Assembly (NCBI GenBank): GCA_937957895.1
Contig: CALFEZ010000018.1
Coordinates: 1 to 8,059, forward strand
DNA length: 8,059 bases
Direction of reading: 5' to 3'
Source: an uncultured Erysipelotrichaceae bacterium
Lineage (GTDB): Bacteria > Bacillota_I > Bacilli_A > Erysipelotrichales > Erysipelotrichaceae
Below the pieces are notes generated by a model. The model was not told the origin of the DNA. It saw nothing but the letters and a program-made list of their open reading frames with translations, and did no database searches. Below, piece by piece: positions 1-7,180 of the stretch. Each line of letters begins with the position of its first letter. Positions within the stretch are counted from its first letter, which is position 1. Made by a program: the position numbers and the translations under genes.

Positions 1-1
1 C

Positions 2-232
2 AGCCAAGGCGATGAAAAAGATGGTGTCAATGCCGTTCATATCGGATACTCATCAAGACCATTTAGAGATGAAGAATTGTCCGGACCGGCAGAAACCCGC
101 GGTCAACTGGCTTGGGATGCCATCGTTGCGATCGTCCATAAGGACAATCCGGTTGATGATATCACCGGTGATCAACTCAAACGCATCTACAACGGCGAAT
201 TAGCCACCTGGGGCGACGTGCTCAACGATTAA
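2..232 (+). CDS. pstS: Phosphate ABC transporter substrate-binding protein PstS, C-terminal part (5' end outside window)
   Basis: This is the last 76 codons of a phosphate-binding protein, entering the window in frame 2 and ending at TAA 230-232. The visible part reads IGYSSRPFRDEEL, then AIVAIVHKDNPVDDITGDQ, then LKRIYNGELATWGDV. These match the PstS family blocks around the SSR phosphate-binding loop and the hinge segment before the usual 'FTGKITNW' block. PstS sits outside the membrane, usually as a lipoprotein in Gram-positive bacteria, and delivers phosphate to PstCA. In ordinary PstS this region lies mid-protein and is followed by a 'SREAGSGTR' block and over 100 further residues. Here the protein stops three residues after WGDV. 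Either the gene is truncated, or the protein is circularly permuted with the GSGTR half encoded upstream. I favour permutation because a clean stop, a hairpin and a good pstC ribosome site follow. Its neighbours pstC, pstA and pstB support the identity. Confidence 0.85.
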   Translation, partial: SQGDEKDGVNAVHIGYSSRPFRDEELSGPAETRGQLAWDAIVAIVHKDNPVDDITGDQLKRIYNGELATWGDVLND

Positions 233-246
233 CGACAACACGATCA

Positions 247-272
247 AAAGGCCCGCATGGGCCTTTCTTTAT
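247..272 (+). terminator. Intercistronic terminator-like hairpin between pstS and pstC
   Basis: AAAGGCCC (247-254), loop GCAT, and GGGCCTTT (259-266) form a perfect 8-bp stem, followed by the T-rich CTTTATTT. It begins 15 bases after the pstS stop and lies just before the pstC ribosome site. In Pst operons such a partial terminator or 3' stabiliser typically lets the binding protein be made in excess over the membrane subunits. That role is inferred here. The U-tract is interrupted, so read-through into pstC is expected. Confidence 0.75.
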
Positions 273-274
273 TT

Positions 275-286
275 GGAGGTATCATG
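275..286 (+). promoter_or_regulatory. pstC ribosome binding site deciding the start
   Basis: GGAGG at 275-279 lies four bases before ATG 284. The same reading frame has an earlier ATG at 257, but that codon lies in the loop of the terminator-like hairpin and has no Shine-Dalgarno sequence, so 284 is the better start. The mscL gene later in the window has the same spacing of four. Confidence 0.8.
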
Positions 287-1216
287 AAAACGAAACCGTC
301 TAGCTTAAGCCAGATCGATCGTGTCACTCACGGACTTTTGTCCGTGTTTGGGTTTGTTTCGGCAAGCTTTATCGTATTGATCGTGGTATTTATCGCATTA
401 CAAGGTGTCTTGCCATTTGTTACAGACAACAATGGTCTGGGATCTGTCGATCTCTGGCGCTTTTTGACGGGCACTGTCTGGCTTAATGGACCTACGTTTG
501 TTTCTACTGCCTATGGAGCTGGATTTTTGATCATCAACACCTTATACATAGCCTTTTTATCCTTGTTGATCTCTTTTCCGATCGGAGTGTTGACGGCACT
601 GTTTATTGCCAAGATCGCACCCAAACATTTGGCAAGGATCATGAGGACTGTCGTTGAGCTATTGGCAGCCATTCCTTCTATCGTCTTTGGCTTGGTGGGA
701 GTAGGGTTGATGCTACCGTACATCTATCAGTTGGCTCGTTCACTTGGCTATTCAAGTGGTGCCGGCAGCGGTACCTTGGCGACGGTGTTTGTACTGGCTT
801 TGATGAGCATCCCGACGATCACTTCGATCAGTGAAGTTGCGATCCGTTCGATCGACCCAACTCTGGAAGATGCTTCTTTGGCATTGGGAGCAACTCCCAC
901 TCAAACCCGGTTTAAGATCTCGCTGTTGGCAGCCAAATCAGGAATCTTTTCAGGAGCCATCCTGGCGATCGGACGTTCTTTGGGTGAAGCGACAGCTGTT
1001 TCGCTGGTAGCTGGAAATGCCAAAAGCGGTCCAACCTTTGGGATCTTTGATATCACCAGCACTTTGACCTCTACCATGTTGGGAGGACTCAAAGAAACAT
1101 CAGGCATCGATTATGATATCCGCTTTTCAGTCGGTATCTTGCTTATGGTCGTCATTTTGATCACCAACTTTGTCCTTAACCTGATCAAAAGAAAGGTAGG
1201 AAACATCCATGATTAA
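284..1216 (+). CDS. pstC: Phosphate ABC transporter permease PstC
   Basis: This 310-residue integral membrane protein is one of the two permease subunits of the high-affinity phosphate importer. A cytoplasmic N-terminus (about 1-17) leads into TM1 (about 18-42). An extracellular loop is followed by the five-helix MetI-like permease core from about residue 80. Family marks include ELLAAIPSIVFGLVGVG (125-141), the EAA loop that docks on the ATPase (EVAIRSIDPTLEDASLALGA, 184-203), and IGRSLGEATAV (229-239), which is highly conserved in PstC. The length is normal for the family. The start is ATG 284, with GGAGG four bases upstream. The gene overlaps pstA by eight bases, which suggests translational coupling. 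PstC pairs with PstA in the membrane and receives phosphate from PstS. I am sure of the family, and the order of the operon separates it from PstA. Confidence 0.97.
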   Translation: MKTKPSSLSQIDRVTHGLLSVFGFVSASFIVLIVVFIALQGVLPFVTDNNGLGSVDLWRFLTGTVWLNGPTFVSTAYGAGFLIINTLYIAFLSLLISFPIGVLTALFIAKIAPKHLARIMRTVVELLAAIPSIVFGLVGVGLMLPYIYQLARSLGYSSGAGSGTLATVFVLALMSIPTITSISEVAIRSIDPTLEDASLALGATPTQTRFKISLLAAKSGIFSGAILAIGRSLGEATAVSLVAGNAKSGPTFGIFDITSTLTSTMLGGLKETSGIDYDIRFSVGILLMVVILITNFVLNLIKRKVGNIHD

Positions 1217-2408
1217 ACGCAAGATCACGGAAATCCTGCTCAATGGCAGTGTTTTGTTTGCAACAGCCATTTCGATCTTGGCTTTGGGTATGATCTTTTT
1301 CTATGTGATCAAAGAGGGAGCCGATTTGTTATCCTGGAATCTGATCAGAGGCAATTATCATGCCAGAAATTATGTTGCAGTGTTGGATCCTTCCTTTCAG
1401 GATGATACTTTTGACATGCCGGACTTTGAAGATGAGGATGTATATGTTTCCTACCGTTATGGCATCGCACTCAAACAGAGTCGCAATCTTGCCGGAGACG
1501 GCGTGATCAAAGTTGCGTATGTGGCAGAAGGATCACCATTTACAGCCATGATCAATCAAGATCAAACCAAAGAGATGATCGCCATCGACAAAGACTGGGT
1601 GTTATCGCGGATCACCTATCTGGAGCATCCAAGTTCACTTACCAGCAAAGGAGCAGCTTCGATGATCCAAGATCTGGAAGATCCACAACGTGAGATCTTT
1701 GAAGTAATGTTTGCCAAAGAGGGGGGAGGGATCTATGGATCGTTGATCACTACCCTGTATCTGATCTTCTTGACATTGATCATCGCGTTGCCATTTGGCA
1801 TTCTTACTGCCATCTACTTCAATGAGTTCGCTGCAAAAAACAGGTGGACAAAGACGATGCGCAGCTTTATCGAAACGCTGACAGGCGTTCCATCGATCAT
1901 TTTCGGACTTTTGGGGATCACGGTGTTCGTTCCATTAACGATGCGTTTGACACCAGCTTCCGGCAGCAATCTTATTGCAGGTGCATTGACGCTGACGGTC
2001 ATTTTGCTTCCGGTCATCATACGAACGACGGAAGAAGCACTTCGGGTCATTCCGGATGATCATCGCTTTGCTTCATTGGCACTTGGGGCCAATAAGACCC
2101 AGACGACCTTCAAAGTAGTATTGCCTCAGGCAGTACCCGGAATCCTGACAGCTACCTTTTTGGGGATAGGCAGGATCATCGGAGAATCAGCTGCTTTGAT
2201 CTTCGTTTTGGGAGCAGCCATCAAGGATACAGTCAACATCTATCGTCCTTCGACCAGTCTGGCAGTCCATATCTGGTCGATGATGACCGATGAACCACCC
2301 AATGTGGCACTGTCAAGCACCATCGCACTGATTATCCTATTGATCGTATTGATCCTCAACGTGTCGATCAAATGGATCGTATCACGGTTTTATACCAAAG
2401 GGAGTTGA
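1209..2408 (+). CDS. pstA: Phosphate ABC transporter permease PstA with a large extracytoplasmic insert
   Basis: This is the second permease subunit of the Pst importer, 399 residues long against roughly 280-300 in most bacteria. TM1 spans about 14-35. Next comes an insert of about 110-125 residues (about 45-170), predicted to lie outside the membrane. It includes an acidic stretch (DDTFDMPDFEDED, 65-77) and a segment resembling a PDZ strand pattern (YGIAL at 84-88, then VIKVAYVAEGSPF at 99-111). The normal core then begins at GGGIYGSLITTLYLIFLTL (172-190), with ETLTGVPSIIFGLLG (222-236), the EAA loop (EALRVIPDDHRFASLALGA, 276-294) and IGRIIGESAAL (320-330). The ATG at 1209 overlaps the pstC stop, and AAAGGTAGG lies upstream. 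The core is intact, so the gene should be functional. The role of the insert is unknown to me. It could contact PstS or another envelope component. Confidence 0.95.
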   Translation: MIKRKITEILLNGSVLFATAISILALGMIFFYVIKEGADLLSWNLIRGNYHARNYVAVLDPSFQDDTFDMPDFEDEDVYVSYRYGIALKQSRNLAGDGVIKVAYVAEGSPFTAMINQDQTKEMIAIDKDWVLSRITYLEHPSSLTSKGAASMIQDLEDPQREIFEVMFAKEGGGIYGSLITTLYLIFLTLIIALPFGILTAIYFNEFAAKNRWTKTMRSFIETLTGVPSIIFGLLGITVFVPLTMRLTPASGSNLIAGALTLTVILLPVIIRTTEEALRVIPDDHRFASLALGANKTQTTFKVVLPQAVPGILTATFLGIGRIIGESAALIFVLGAAIKDTVNIYRPSTSLAVHIWSMMTDEPPNVALSSTIALIILLIVLILNVSIKWIVSRFYTKGS

Positions 2409-2410
2409 CC

Positions 2411-3166
2411 ATGGAAACTATCTTCAAAATCGAATCACTCAACCTGTATTATGATAAATATCATGCCCTAAAAAACATTGATCTGGATATCTATAAAAAC
2501 AAAGTAACGGCTTTGATTGGTCCTTCGGGTTGTGGAAAGAGCACTTTTATCCGTTGTCTGAATCGCATGAACGATCTGATCGAAGAATCGAAGGTGGATG
2601 GAACCATCTTGTTTCATGATGAACAGGTGCAAAATCCAAGTTATGACGTGATCGGTCTGAGAAAGAAGGTGGGCATGGTGTTTCAAAAACCCAATCCATT
2701 TCCCATGAGCGTATTTGACAATGTCGCATACGGACCACGTCAACAAGGAGTCAAAGACAAGAAAGTGCTCAAACAGATCGTAGAAAGAGCACTCAAACAA
2801 GCAGCTCTCTATGATGAAGTTGCAGATCGTTTGAACAGTTCAGCCCTCAAACTGAGTGGCGGACAACAACAGCGTCTTTGCATCGCTCGGGCGTTAGCCA
2901 TGGAACCGGAAGTCATCCTGATGGATGAACCGACCAGTGCCCTTGATCCAATCGCCACTCAGAAGATCGAAGATCTGATCTCAGACCTTAAAAACGAGTA
3001 TACGATCGTTATCGTGACCCACTCGATGCAACAGGCAGCTCGCATTTCGGATTTCACAGCATTTTTCCTTTTGGGAGAACTAAAGGAGTTCGATGCGACC
3101 GAGCGATTGTTTGTTTCTCCCAAACTCAAAGAAACAGAGGATTATATCACTGGTCGTTTTGGATGA
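2411..3166 (+). CDS. pstB: Phosphate ABC transporter ATP-binding protein PstB
   Basis: This 251-residue cytoplasmic ATPase powers phosphate import. The reading frame is open further upstream, to an ATG at 2372 inside pstA. I chose ATG 2411 because GGGAG (2400-2404) lies six bases before it, it falls two bases after the pstA stop, and the protein then begins as PstB normally does. All ABC motifs are present: Walker A GPSGCGKST (37-45), Q-loop Gln92 in MVFQKPNPFPMS, signature LSGGQQQR (148-155), Walker B VILMDEPTSALD (168-179) and switch His204 in VTHSMQQA. The stretch FQKPNPFPMSVFDNVAYGPR is diagnostic for PstB among ABC ATPases. Length is typical. It is the last gene of the operon, with a terminator about 20 bases downstream. 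Confidence 0.98.
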   Translation: METIFKIESLNLYYDKYHALKNIDLDIYKNKVTALIGPSGCGKSTFIRCLNRMNDLIEESKVDGTILFHDEQVQNPSYDVIGLRKKVGMVFQKPNPFPMSVFDNVAYGPRQQGVKDKKVLKQIVERALKQAALYDEVADRLNSSALKLSGGQQQRLCIARALAMEPEVILMDEPTSALDPIATQKIEDLISDLKNEYTIVIVTHSMQQAARISDFTAFFLLGELKEFDATERLFVSPKLKETEDYITGRFG

Positions 3167-3186
3167 TCTTCATCAAACATGGTATC

Positions 3187-3221
3187 AAAGAGACACCGAA
3201 AAAATGGAGGTCTCTTTTTTT
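3187..3221 (+). terminator. Rho-independent terminator of the pst operon
   Basis: AAAGAGAC (3187-3194) pairs with GTCTCTTT (3210-3217), with a short inner CC/GG stem around an A-rich loop. The downstream arm runs into an unbroken run of T to 3221. It starts 20 bases after the pstB stop. It closes the operon without a phoU gene. Confidence 0.85.
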
Positions 3222-3254
3222 GATTTGGACACATGCATCATGTTGTTTTTAGGA

Positions 3255-3285
3255 TTGTGTTTTGTGTTGAAAGTGATATGATAAA
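3255..3285 (+). promoter_or_regulatory. Possible upstream promoter (extended -10) for the antiporter-like gene
   Basis: TATGAT at 3277-3282 is preceded by TGA, giving an extended -10 (TGATATGAT), with a weak TTGTGT -35 candidate at 3255-3260 spaced by 16 bases. The 12-mer TGATATGATAAA recurs exactly at 7938-7949 near the window end. It lies about 110 bases before the start codon, upstream of a better promoter, so it may be a second start site or inactive. Confidence 0.45.
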
Positions 3286-3313
3286 CGTTGTGTGACATGA
3301 TCAAAAAGAGGAT

Positions 3314-3342
3314 TTGATTCCATGGAAATTTTCTTGTATAAT
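3314..3342 (+). promoter_or_regulatory. Sigma-A promoter of the antiporter-like gene
   Basis: TTGATT (3314-3319) and TATAAT (3337-3342) are separated by exactly 17 bases, a near-consensus housekeeping promoter. Transcription should begin around 3349, giving a leader of about 45 bases with GGGAG at 3382-3386 before GTG 3393. The promoter and the upstream terminator make the next gene its own unit. Confidence 0.8.
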
Positions 3343-3392
3343 GGGTATGATCATGTTGTGAAAAACATAACAATCAGTTTTGGGAGAAGCAA

Positions 3393-5561
3393 GTGACAGA
3401 AAGAAAACTCAGACCTTATCCACCGCGATGGAACATGATATCCAGAAGGCTCGCCCGATTCAATCATTTTACGATCGCTATTTTGTTGGCAGCCATCGCG
3501 ATCATTGCCGTGTTTGTTTCAGCAACGATCATCGATATCGACATCAATGCCTTTTTTGATCGTCTTCCTTTTGTCAGAACATTGGTCCATGTGTTGGTCG
3601 ATATCCCGTTTTTGCCGATCTGGATCATCCTGCTTCCGGTATTTGGGGCATGCATCCAAATCTTGATCCATCGATATTCTGAGGGAGTCCGGGATGTATG
3701 GGTCGTTACGACCACCTTTATCACTATGGTGTTGATCCTGGCATTATACCCCAATGCCATCATCGAGAAACTTCATTTTGATTTCCCGGGGGTATTGGGT
3801 CTGGGGATCAGTTTCCATATCGATATGCTTGGTTTGACGATGCTCGTATTGACATCGATCATTTGGTTTTTGGTCATGATCTATTCTCACGAATATGTCA
3901 TGTTTGAAAAACACCGCAATCGTTTTTATCTGTTTATGGCATTGACATACAGTTCCATTTTGGGAACGATCATGGCCGGGGATTTGCTGACCATGTTCTT
4001 GTTTTTTGAGATCATGACTTTTAGTTCCTACATGCTCGTGACTCACGGACAACAGTCCGAATCATTCAATGCCGGGTATAACTATATCTTTATGGGATTG
4101 ATCGGTGGTTTGGCGATCTTGTTGGCGCTTATTTTATTGTATACAAGCATCGGCACCGTCAGTTTTACCCCCTTGGCTCAGGAAACCGCTCAAATGGGAG
4201 TCTTGCGTTATCTGATCATTGGTCTTTTGGTCTTTGGTTTTGGCATCAAAGCCGGCATGGCTCCCGTGCATGTCTGGTTACCCAAAGCACATCCGGTAGC
4301 TCCAACTCCGGCCAGTGCATTGCTTTCGGGTATCATGATCAAAATCGGTGCCTTTGGGATCTTGCGTACCACAACCACGTATCTGTTTCCCAAAGCAACG
4401 GAAGTTGCCGGCAGGGAAGATGCGATTTGGATGGCATCCCACAATCTGGGGATCGCCATCATCTGGCTTGGGATCATCACGATGGCGATCGGTGTATTTT
4501 TTGCTTTGCAGCAGGCCAACATGAAAAAAATGCTGGCTTATCACAGCATCTCTCAAATGGGATATGTCATGATGGGGATCGGTGTGGCTTTGTATTTGGG
4601 ATATATCGGTGCCATGGGATATGCCGGAGCGTTGTATCATATCATCAATCATGCGTTGTTCAAGTCATTGTTGTTTATGGTGGCAGGTGTTATCTATCTT
4701 CATACACACGAACTGGACATGTACAAGCTTGGAGGACTTTGGCGCAAGTTACCGTTAACGGCCTTTTTGGCGTTGATTGCCGTGCTTGGGATCACCGGCA
4801 TGCCATTTTTTAATGGTTTTGCCAGCAAGTCGATCTTGCATCATGCGATCATCGAGTCGTATGAATATGGTCATCCTTCGTTTCGGGCAGCGGAAGTGAT
4901 GTTCAACATCATCAGTGCCGGTACGGTATGTTCCTTCATCAAGCTGTTTGGATTTTCGTTTTTGGGTAAAATGCCGGAACGTTTTGAATCGATCCAGCCC
5001 AAGCGATTCAAGTCGATGCACCTTGCGATGGCAGGAGTGGCATTGCTGATCGTTTTGATTGGATTGAACCCTGATTATGTCATGACACATTTCATCATCC
5101 CGGCATTGAATCAGACGACCTTCGACCCATACTTCATCAGCAAGTACATCGTATCCATCAACTTCTTCAACTTCAATGACATGTTTGGAATGGTATGGAT
5201 CTATGCCTTGGGTGGCAGTATTTTCTATTTCGGCATCAAGTATCATTGGTTCCATTTGAAACTGCCGATTTGGATGAACATCGAGTTTTTGTTTTCATAC
5301 CCCTTTAAAAAGGTCATGCTTTTGATTTGTAAAGTAATGGTCAACTGCGGATGCGATGAAGAGGTTGTGGAACTGGACAAACAGGCATTCAATCTGATCA
5401 AGCTTGAAAGTGACGATCAGGAATTGACTTTGACTCAAAGGCTTGTCAACACTTTTAGCATCTTTTCGGATCGCTATGAGCAAAGCATCATCAAAAACGA
5501 TGTCTTGATCTATGCAGTTGGTTTGACGTTGGTGTTGATCGTCTTGATGTTGATCAGTTAA
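3393..5561 (+). CDS. Proton-conducting membrane transporter of the NuoM/MrpD/HyfB superfamily, stand-alone, extended C-terminus
   Basis: This 722-residue polytopic membrane protein has the Proton_antipo_M core of complex I, Mrp antiporters and membrane hydrogenases. The key residues of the proton path are visible: Glu206 in FFEIMTFSSYMLV, Lys286 in GIKAGMAPVHVWLPKAHP (the broken TM7 region), Lys317 in IMIKIGAFG, the His/Lys cluster in LYHIINHALFKSLLFM (His416, His420, Lys424) and Lys479 in GMPFFNGFASK. Family members such as MrpD or NuoM are near 500 residues. Here about 200 residues follow the core. They contain at least two more hydrophobic segments (about 598-616 and 702-721) and a polar part with NCGCDEE (651-657). 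The basic N-terminus (1-25) precedes TM1. GTG 3393 is chosen because GGGAG lies six bases upstream. No partner subunits (mnh/mrp, nuo, hyf, ech) adjoin it. The family is certain. The partner complex and the transported ion are not determinable here. Confidence 0.9.
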   Translation: MTERKLRPYPPRWNMISRRLARFNHFTIAILLAAIAIIAVFVSATIIDIDINAFFDRLPFVRTLVHVLVDIPFLPIWIILLPVFGACIQILIHRYSEGVRDVWVVTTTFITMVLILALYPNAIIEKLHFDFPGVLGLGISFHIDMLGLTMLVLTSIIWFLVMIYSHEYVMFEKHRNRFYLFMALTYSSILGTIMAGDLLTMFLFFEIMTFSSYMLVTHGQQSESFNAGYNYIFMGLIGGLAILLALILLYTSIGTVSFTPLAQETAQMGVLRYLIIGLLVFGFGIKAGMAPVHVWLPKAHPVAPTPASALLSGIMIKIGAFGILRTTTTYLFPKATEVAGREDAIWMASHNLGIAIIWLGIITMAIGVFFALQQANMKKMLAYHSISQMGYVMMGIGVALYLGYIGAMGYAGALYHIINHALFKSLLFMVAGVIYLHTHELDMYKLGGLWRKLPLTAFLALIAVLGITGMPFFNGFASKSILHHAIIESYEYGHPSFRAAEVMFNIISAGTVCSFIKLFGFSFLGKMPERFESIQPKRFKSMHLAMAGVALLIVLIGLNPDYVMTHFIIPALNQTTFDPYFISKYIVSINFFNFNDMFGMVWIYALGGSIFYFGIKYHWFHLKLPIWMNIEFLFSYPFKKVMLLICKVMVNCGCDEEVVELDKQAFNLIKLESDDQELTLTQRLVNTFSIFSDRYEQSIIKNDVLIYAVGLTLVLIVLMLIS

Positions 5562-5582
5562 AAAAACACGTCAGTTGACGTG
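5560..5582 (-). terminator. Rho-independent terminator of the DEAD-box helicase gene, shared by convergent genes
   Basis: CACGTCA (5567-5573) and TGACGTG (5576-5582) form a perfect inverted repeat. Read on the minus strand it directly abuts the helicase stop codon (TAG, 5583-5585) and is followed by seven U residues. On the plus strand the hairpin follows an A-run but is trailed only by CTATTTGG, so it should stop the antiporter-like transcript less well. It overlaps the plus-strand stop region. Confidence 0.85.
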
Positions 5583-7133
5583 CTATTTGGTGATAAGTTC
5601 AACATGGACCGGTTTCTTGAGGTTCATGTTTTTTAGTTTCTTCATGTCATGGATGGGGATATGGCTGGCGATGTCGATCGTGGTCTTGGAAGCATGGATC
5701 GAGATGTTGCCGATATGACGATGATGGATCCCGCACAGTTTGAAGGTGGTTTGGACCAGCTTTTTGGGATTGAAACCTTGTTTGGTCCCAATGTTGATGG
5801 TGTAGGTGTTGTATTGTTTGTTTTGCTTTTTGGATGGTGATGCGATGGCTTTGAGATCCGGTCCTTGTTGGATGTGAGCAAGCAGGGTGCCGATGATGGT
5901 GTGAGCATCATAACTGTTAAGAAGCTCCTTTGCCATGTCAGCTACCGTCATTGGGACGGGTGTATCTTTTTCAATCAGTTTTCTGATCGTATCCGATGCG
6001 ATGCGATCGAGTTCTTTTTGTGTGGGAAGTTCCATGTATGCAACATCGAATCCATGAGAAGCCATCAATGCTCTAAAGCTGCGGGTTTCTCTTTGAGTGA
6101 TCAAGGTGATCGCTTTTCCCTCAAGTCCTGCCCGACCGGTCCTGCCGATACGGTGGATGTAATACTCGTTGTCTTGAGGAAGATCATAGTTGAACACGAT
6201 ATCAAGAGCATCCACATCGATGCCTCTGGCTGCCACATCAGTAGCGATCAACAATCTTACATGCTGGTTCTTGAATTTGCTCATGATGGCAGTACGCATT
6301 TCCTGACGCATGTCACCATGAAGTGACACTACATCAAATCCTGCTTTTTGGACCAGGATCATCAGATCGTCGACCATCTTTTTGGTGTTGCAGAAGATCA
6401 TCGCTTGTTTTGGCTGATGTAGTGCCAGCAGTTGGATCAAAAGATCTGCTTTATGTGAAGGGGCTACTTCATAAGCCATTTGTTCGATCGATCGTTTGCT
6501 GGTATCGGTCGAAAGGATGTTGATATGACGAGGGTCTTCAAGATAGGTGTTGGCAATATCCAAAATAGCCTGAGGCATGGTAGCCGAAAAAAGACACGTA
6601 TGACGGGAGGTCGGCAGTTGATCCATGATGGTTTCGATGTCTTCCTTAAACCCCATTTGAAGCATCTCGTCAGCTTCATCCAACACGATATGCTCTAAAG
6701 CATCCAATCGGATCGTTTTGCGTCGCATGTGATCCATGATCCTTCCCGGAGTTCCGACAATGATGTCTGCTCCCTTTTTAAGATCCAGGATCTGATGGGA
6801 TATGCTTTGTCCGCCATAAACGGTGACGGTTTTGACATTGTCGATGTTGTTGGTAAAGACACGAATGTGTTGGGTGATCTGGATGGCTAGTTCTCTGGTT
6901 GGACACACGATCAGTGCTTTGGTTTTTTTGTGATCGGAATGGATCAAATGTTCGATGATCGGGATGACAAAGGCGGCTGTTTTGCCGGTTCCTGTCTGAC
7001 TTTGTCCGATCAGATCTTTTTTGTTTAGTATGAGGGGAATGCATTGTTGTTGTATGTCGGTTGCATCAACATAACCAGCTTTTGCGATCGATCGCATAAG
7101 GGGATAAGATAAATCAAAATGGGAAAAATCCAT
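5583..7133 (-). CDS. DEAD-box ATP-dependent RNA helicase, CsdA/CshA type with DbpA-like RNA-binding domain
   Basis: This 516-residue cytoplasmic RNA helicase has every superfamily 2 DEAD-box motif: the Q-motif around IQQQCIP (27-33), motif I SQTGTGKT (45-52), PTREL (78-82), GG (107-108), TPGR (128-131), DEAD (152-155), SAT (183-185), ATDVAARGID (297-306) and HRIGRTGRAG (327-336). After the two RecA domains (to about 365) a helical region (about 370-425) resembles the dimerisation segment of CshA/CsdA. A short polar linker leads to an RRM-like DbpA RNA-binding domain (about 441-516), with NIGTKQGF, IGNISI and a closing VHVELI strand. Such proteins unwind structured RNA in ribosome assembly, mRNA decay and cold adaptation. 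The start is ATG at 7133, where the protein opens with the usual F..L..L Q-motif lead. The Shine-Dalgarno is weak (GAGA). Candidate symbols are deaD, cshA or dbpA, and I cannot choose between them. Confidence 0.95.
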   Translation of the reverse strand: MDFSHFDLSYPLMRSIAKAGYVDATDIQQQCIPLILNKKDLIGQSQTGTGKTAAFVIPIIEHLIHSDHKKTKALIVCPTRELAIQITQHIRVFTNNIDNVKTVTVYGGQSISHQILDLKKGADIIVGTPGRIMDHMRRKTIRLDALEHIVLDEADEMLQMGFKEDIETIMDQLPTSRHTCLFSATMPQAILDIANTYLEDPRHINILSTDTSKRSIEQMAYEVAPSHKADLLIQLLALHQPKQAMIFCNTKKMVDDLMILVQKAGFDVVSLHGDMRQEMRTAIMSKFKNQHVRLLIATDVAARGIDVDALDIVFNYDLPQDNEYYIHRIGRTGRAGLEGKAITLITQRETRSFRALMASHGFDVAYMELPTQKELDRIASDTIRKLIEKDTPVPMTVADMAKELLNSYDAHTIIGTLLAHIQQGPDLKAIASPSKKQNKQYNTYTINIGTKQGFNPKKLVQTTFKLCGIHHRHIGNISIHASKTTIDIASHIPIHDMKKLKNMNLKKPVHVELITK

Positions 7134-7150
7134 GGTATTCTCGTTTCTTG

Positions 7151-7177
7151 CCGGTGACGGGCGTTTCAGGTCACCGG
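7151..7177 (-). promoter_or_regulatory. 27-base dyad at the helicase transcription start
   Basis: CCGGTGAC (7151-7158) and GTCACCGG (7170-7177) are perfect 8-base inverted repeats around an 11-base spacer. The dyad starts three bases downstream of the helicase -10 box. It could be a repressor operator over the start site. As RNA, it could be a 5'-terminal hairpin of the transcript, though the first two or three bases may be untranscribed. Both roles are inferred. Confidence 0.55.
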
Positions 7178-7180
7178 GTG

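Noticed and set aside
257..283. Nine extra N-terminal residues for PstC from ATG 257
   Set aside because: The codon lies in the loop of a terminator-like hairpin and has no Shine-Dalgarno, while ATG 284 has GGAGG at proper distance.
2372..2410. Longer PstB starting at ATG 2372
   Set aside because: It would overlap the pstA end and add residues not found in PstB. ATG 2411 has its own ribosome site.
3093..3281. Small plus-strand frame running from the pstB end through the terminator
   Set aside because: It crosses a clear rho-independent terminator and has no family resemblance.
3353..3368. Weak hairpin ATGTT/AACAT in the antiporter-like leader
   Set aside because: Five AT-rich pairs in a short leader are expected by chance, with no U-tract or conserved motif.
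4755..5255. 166-codon minus-strand open frame under the antiporter-like gene
   Set aside because: It is a shadow of a strongly conserved coding frame, rich in His, Arg and Gln, with no family resemblance and no ribosome site noted.
5865..6326. 153-codon plus-strand open frame under the helicase gene
   Set aside because: It is antisense to a helicase with all motifs intact, and its composition is typical of a shadow frame.
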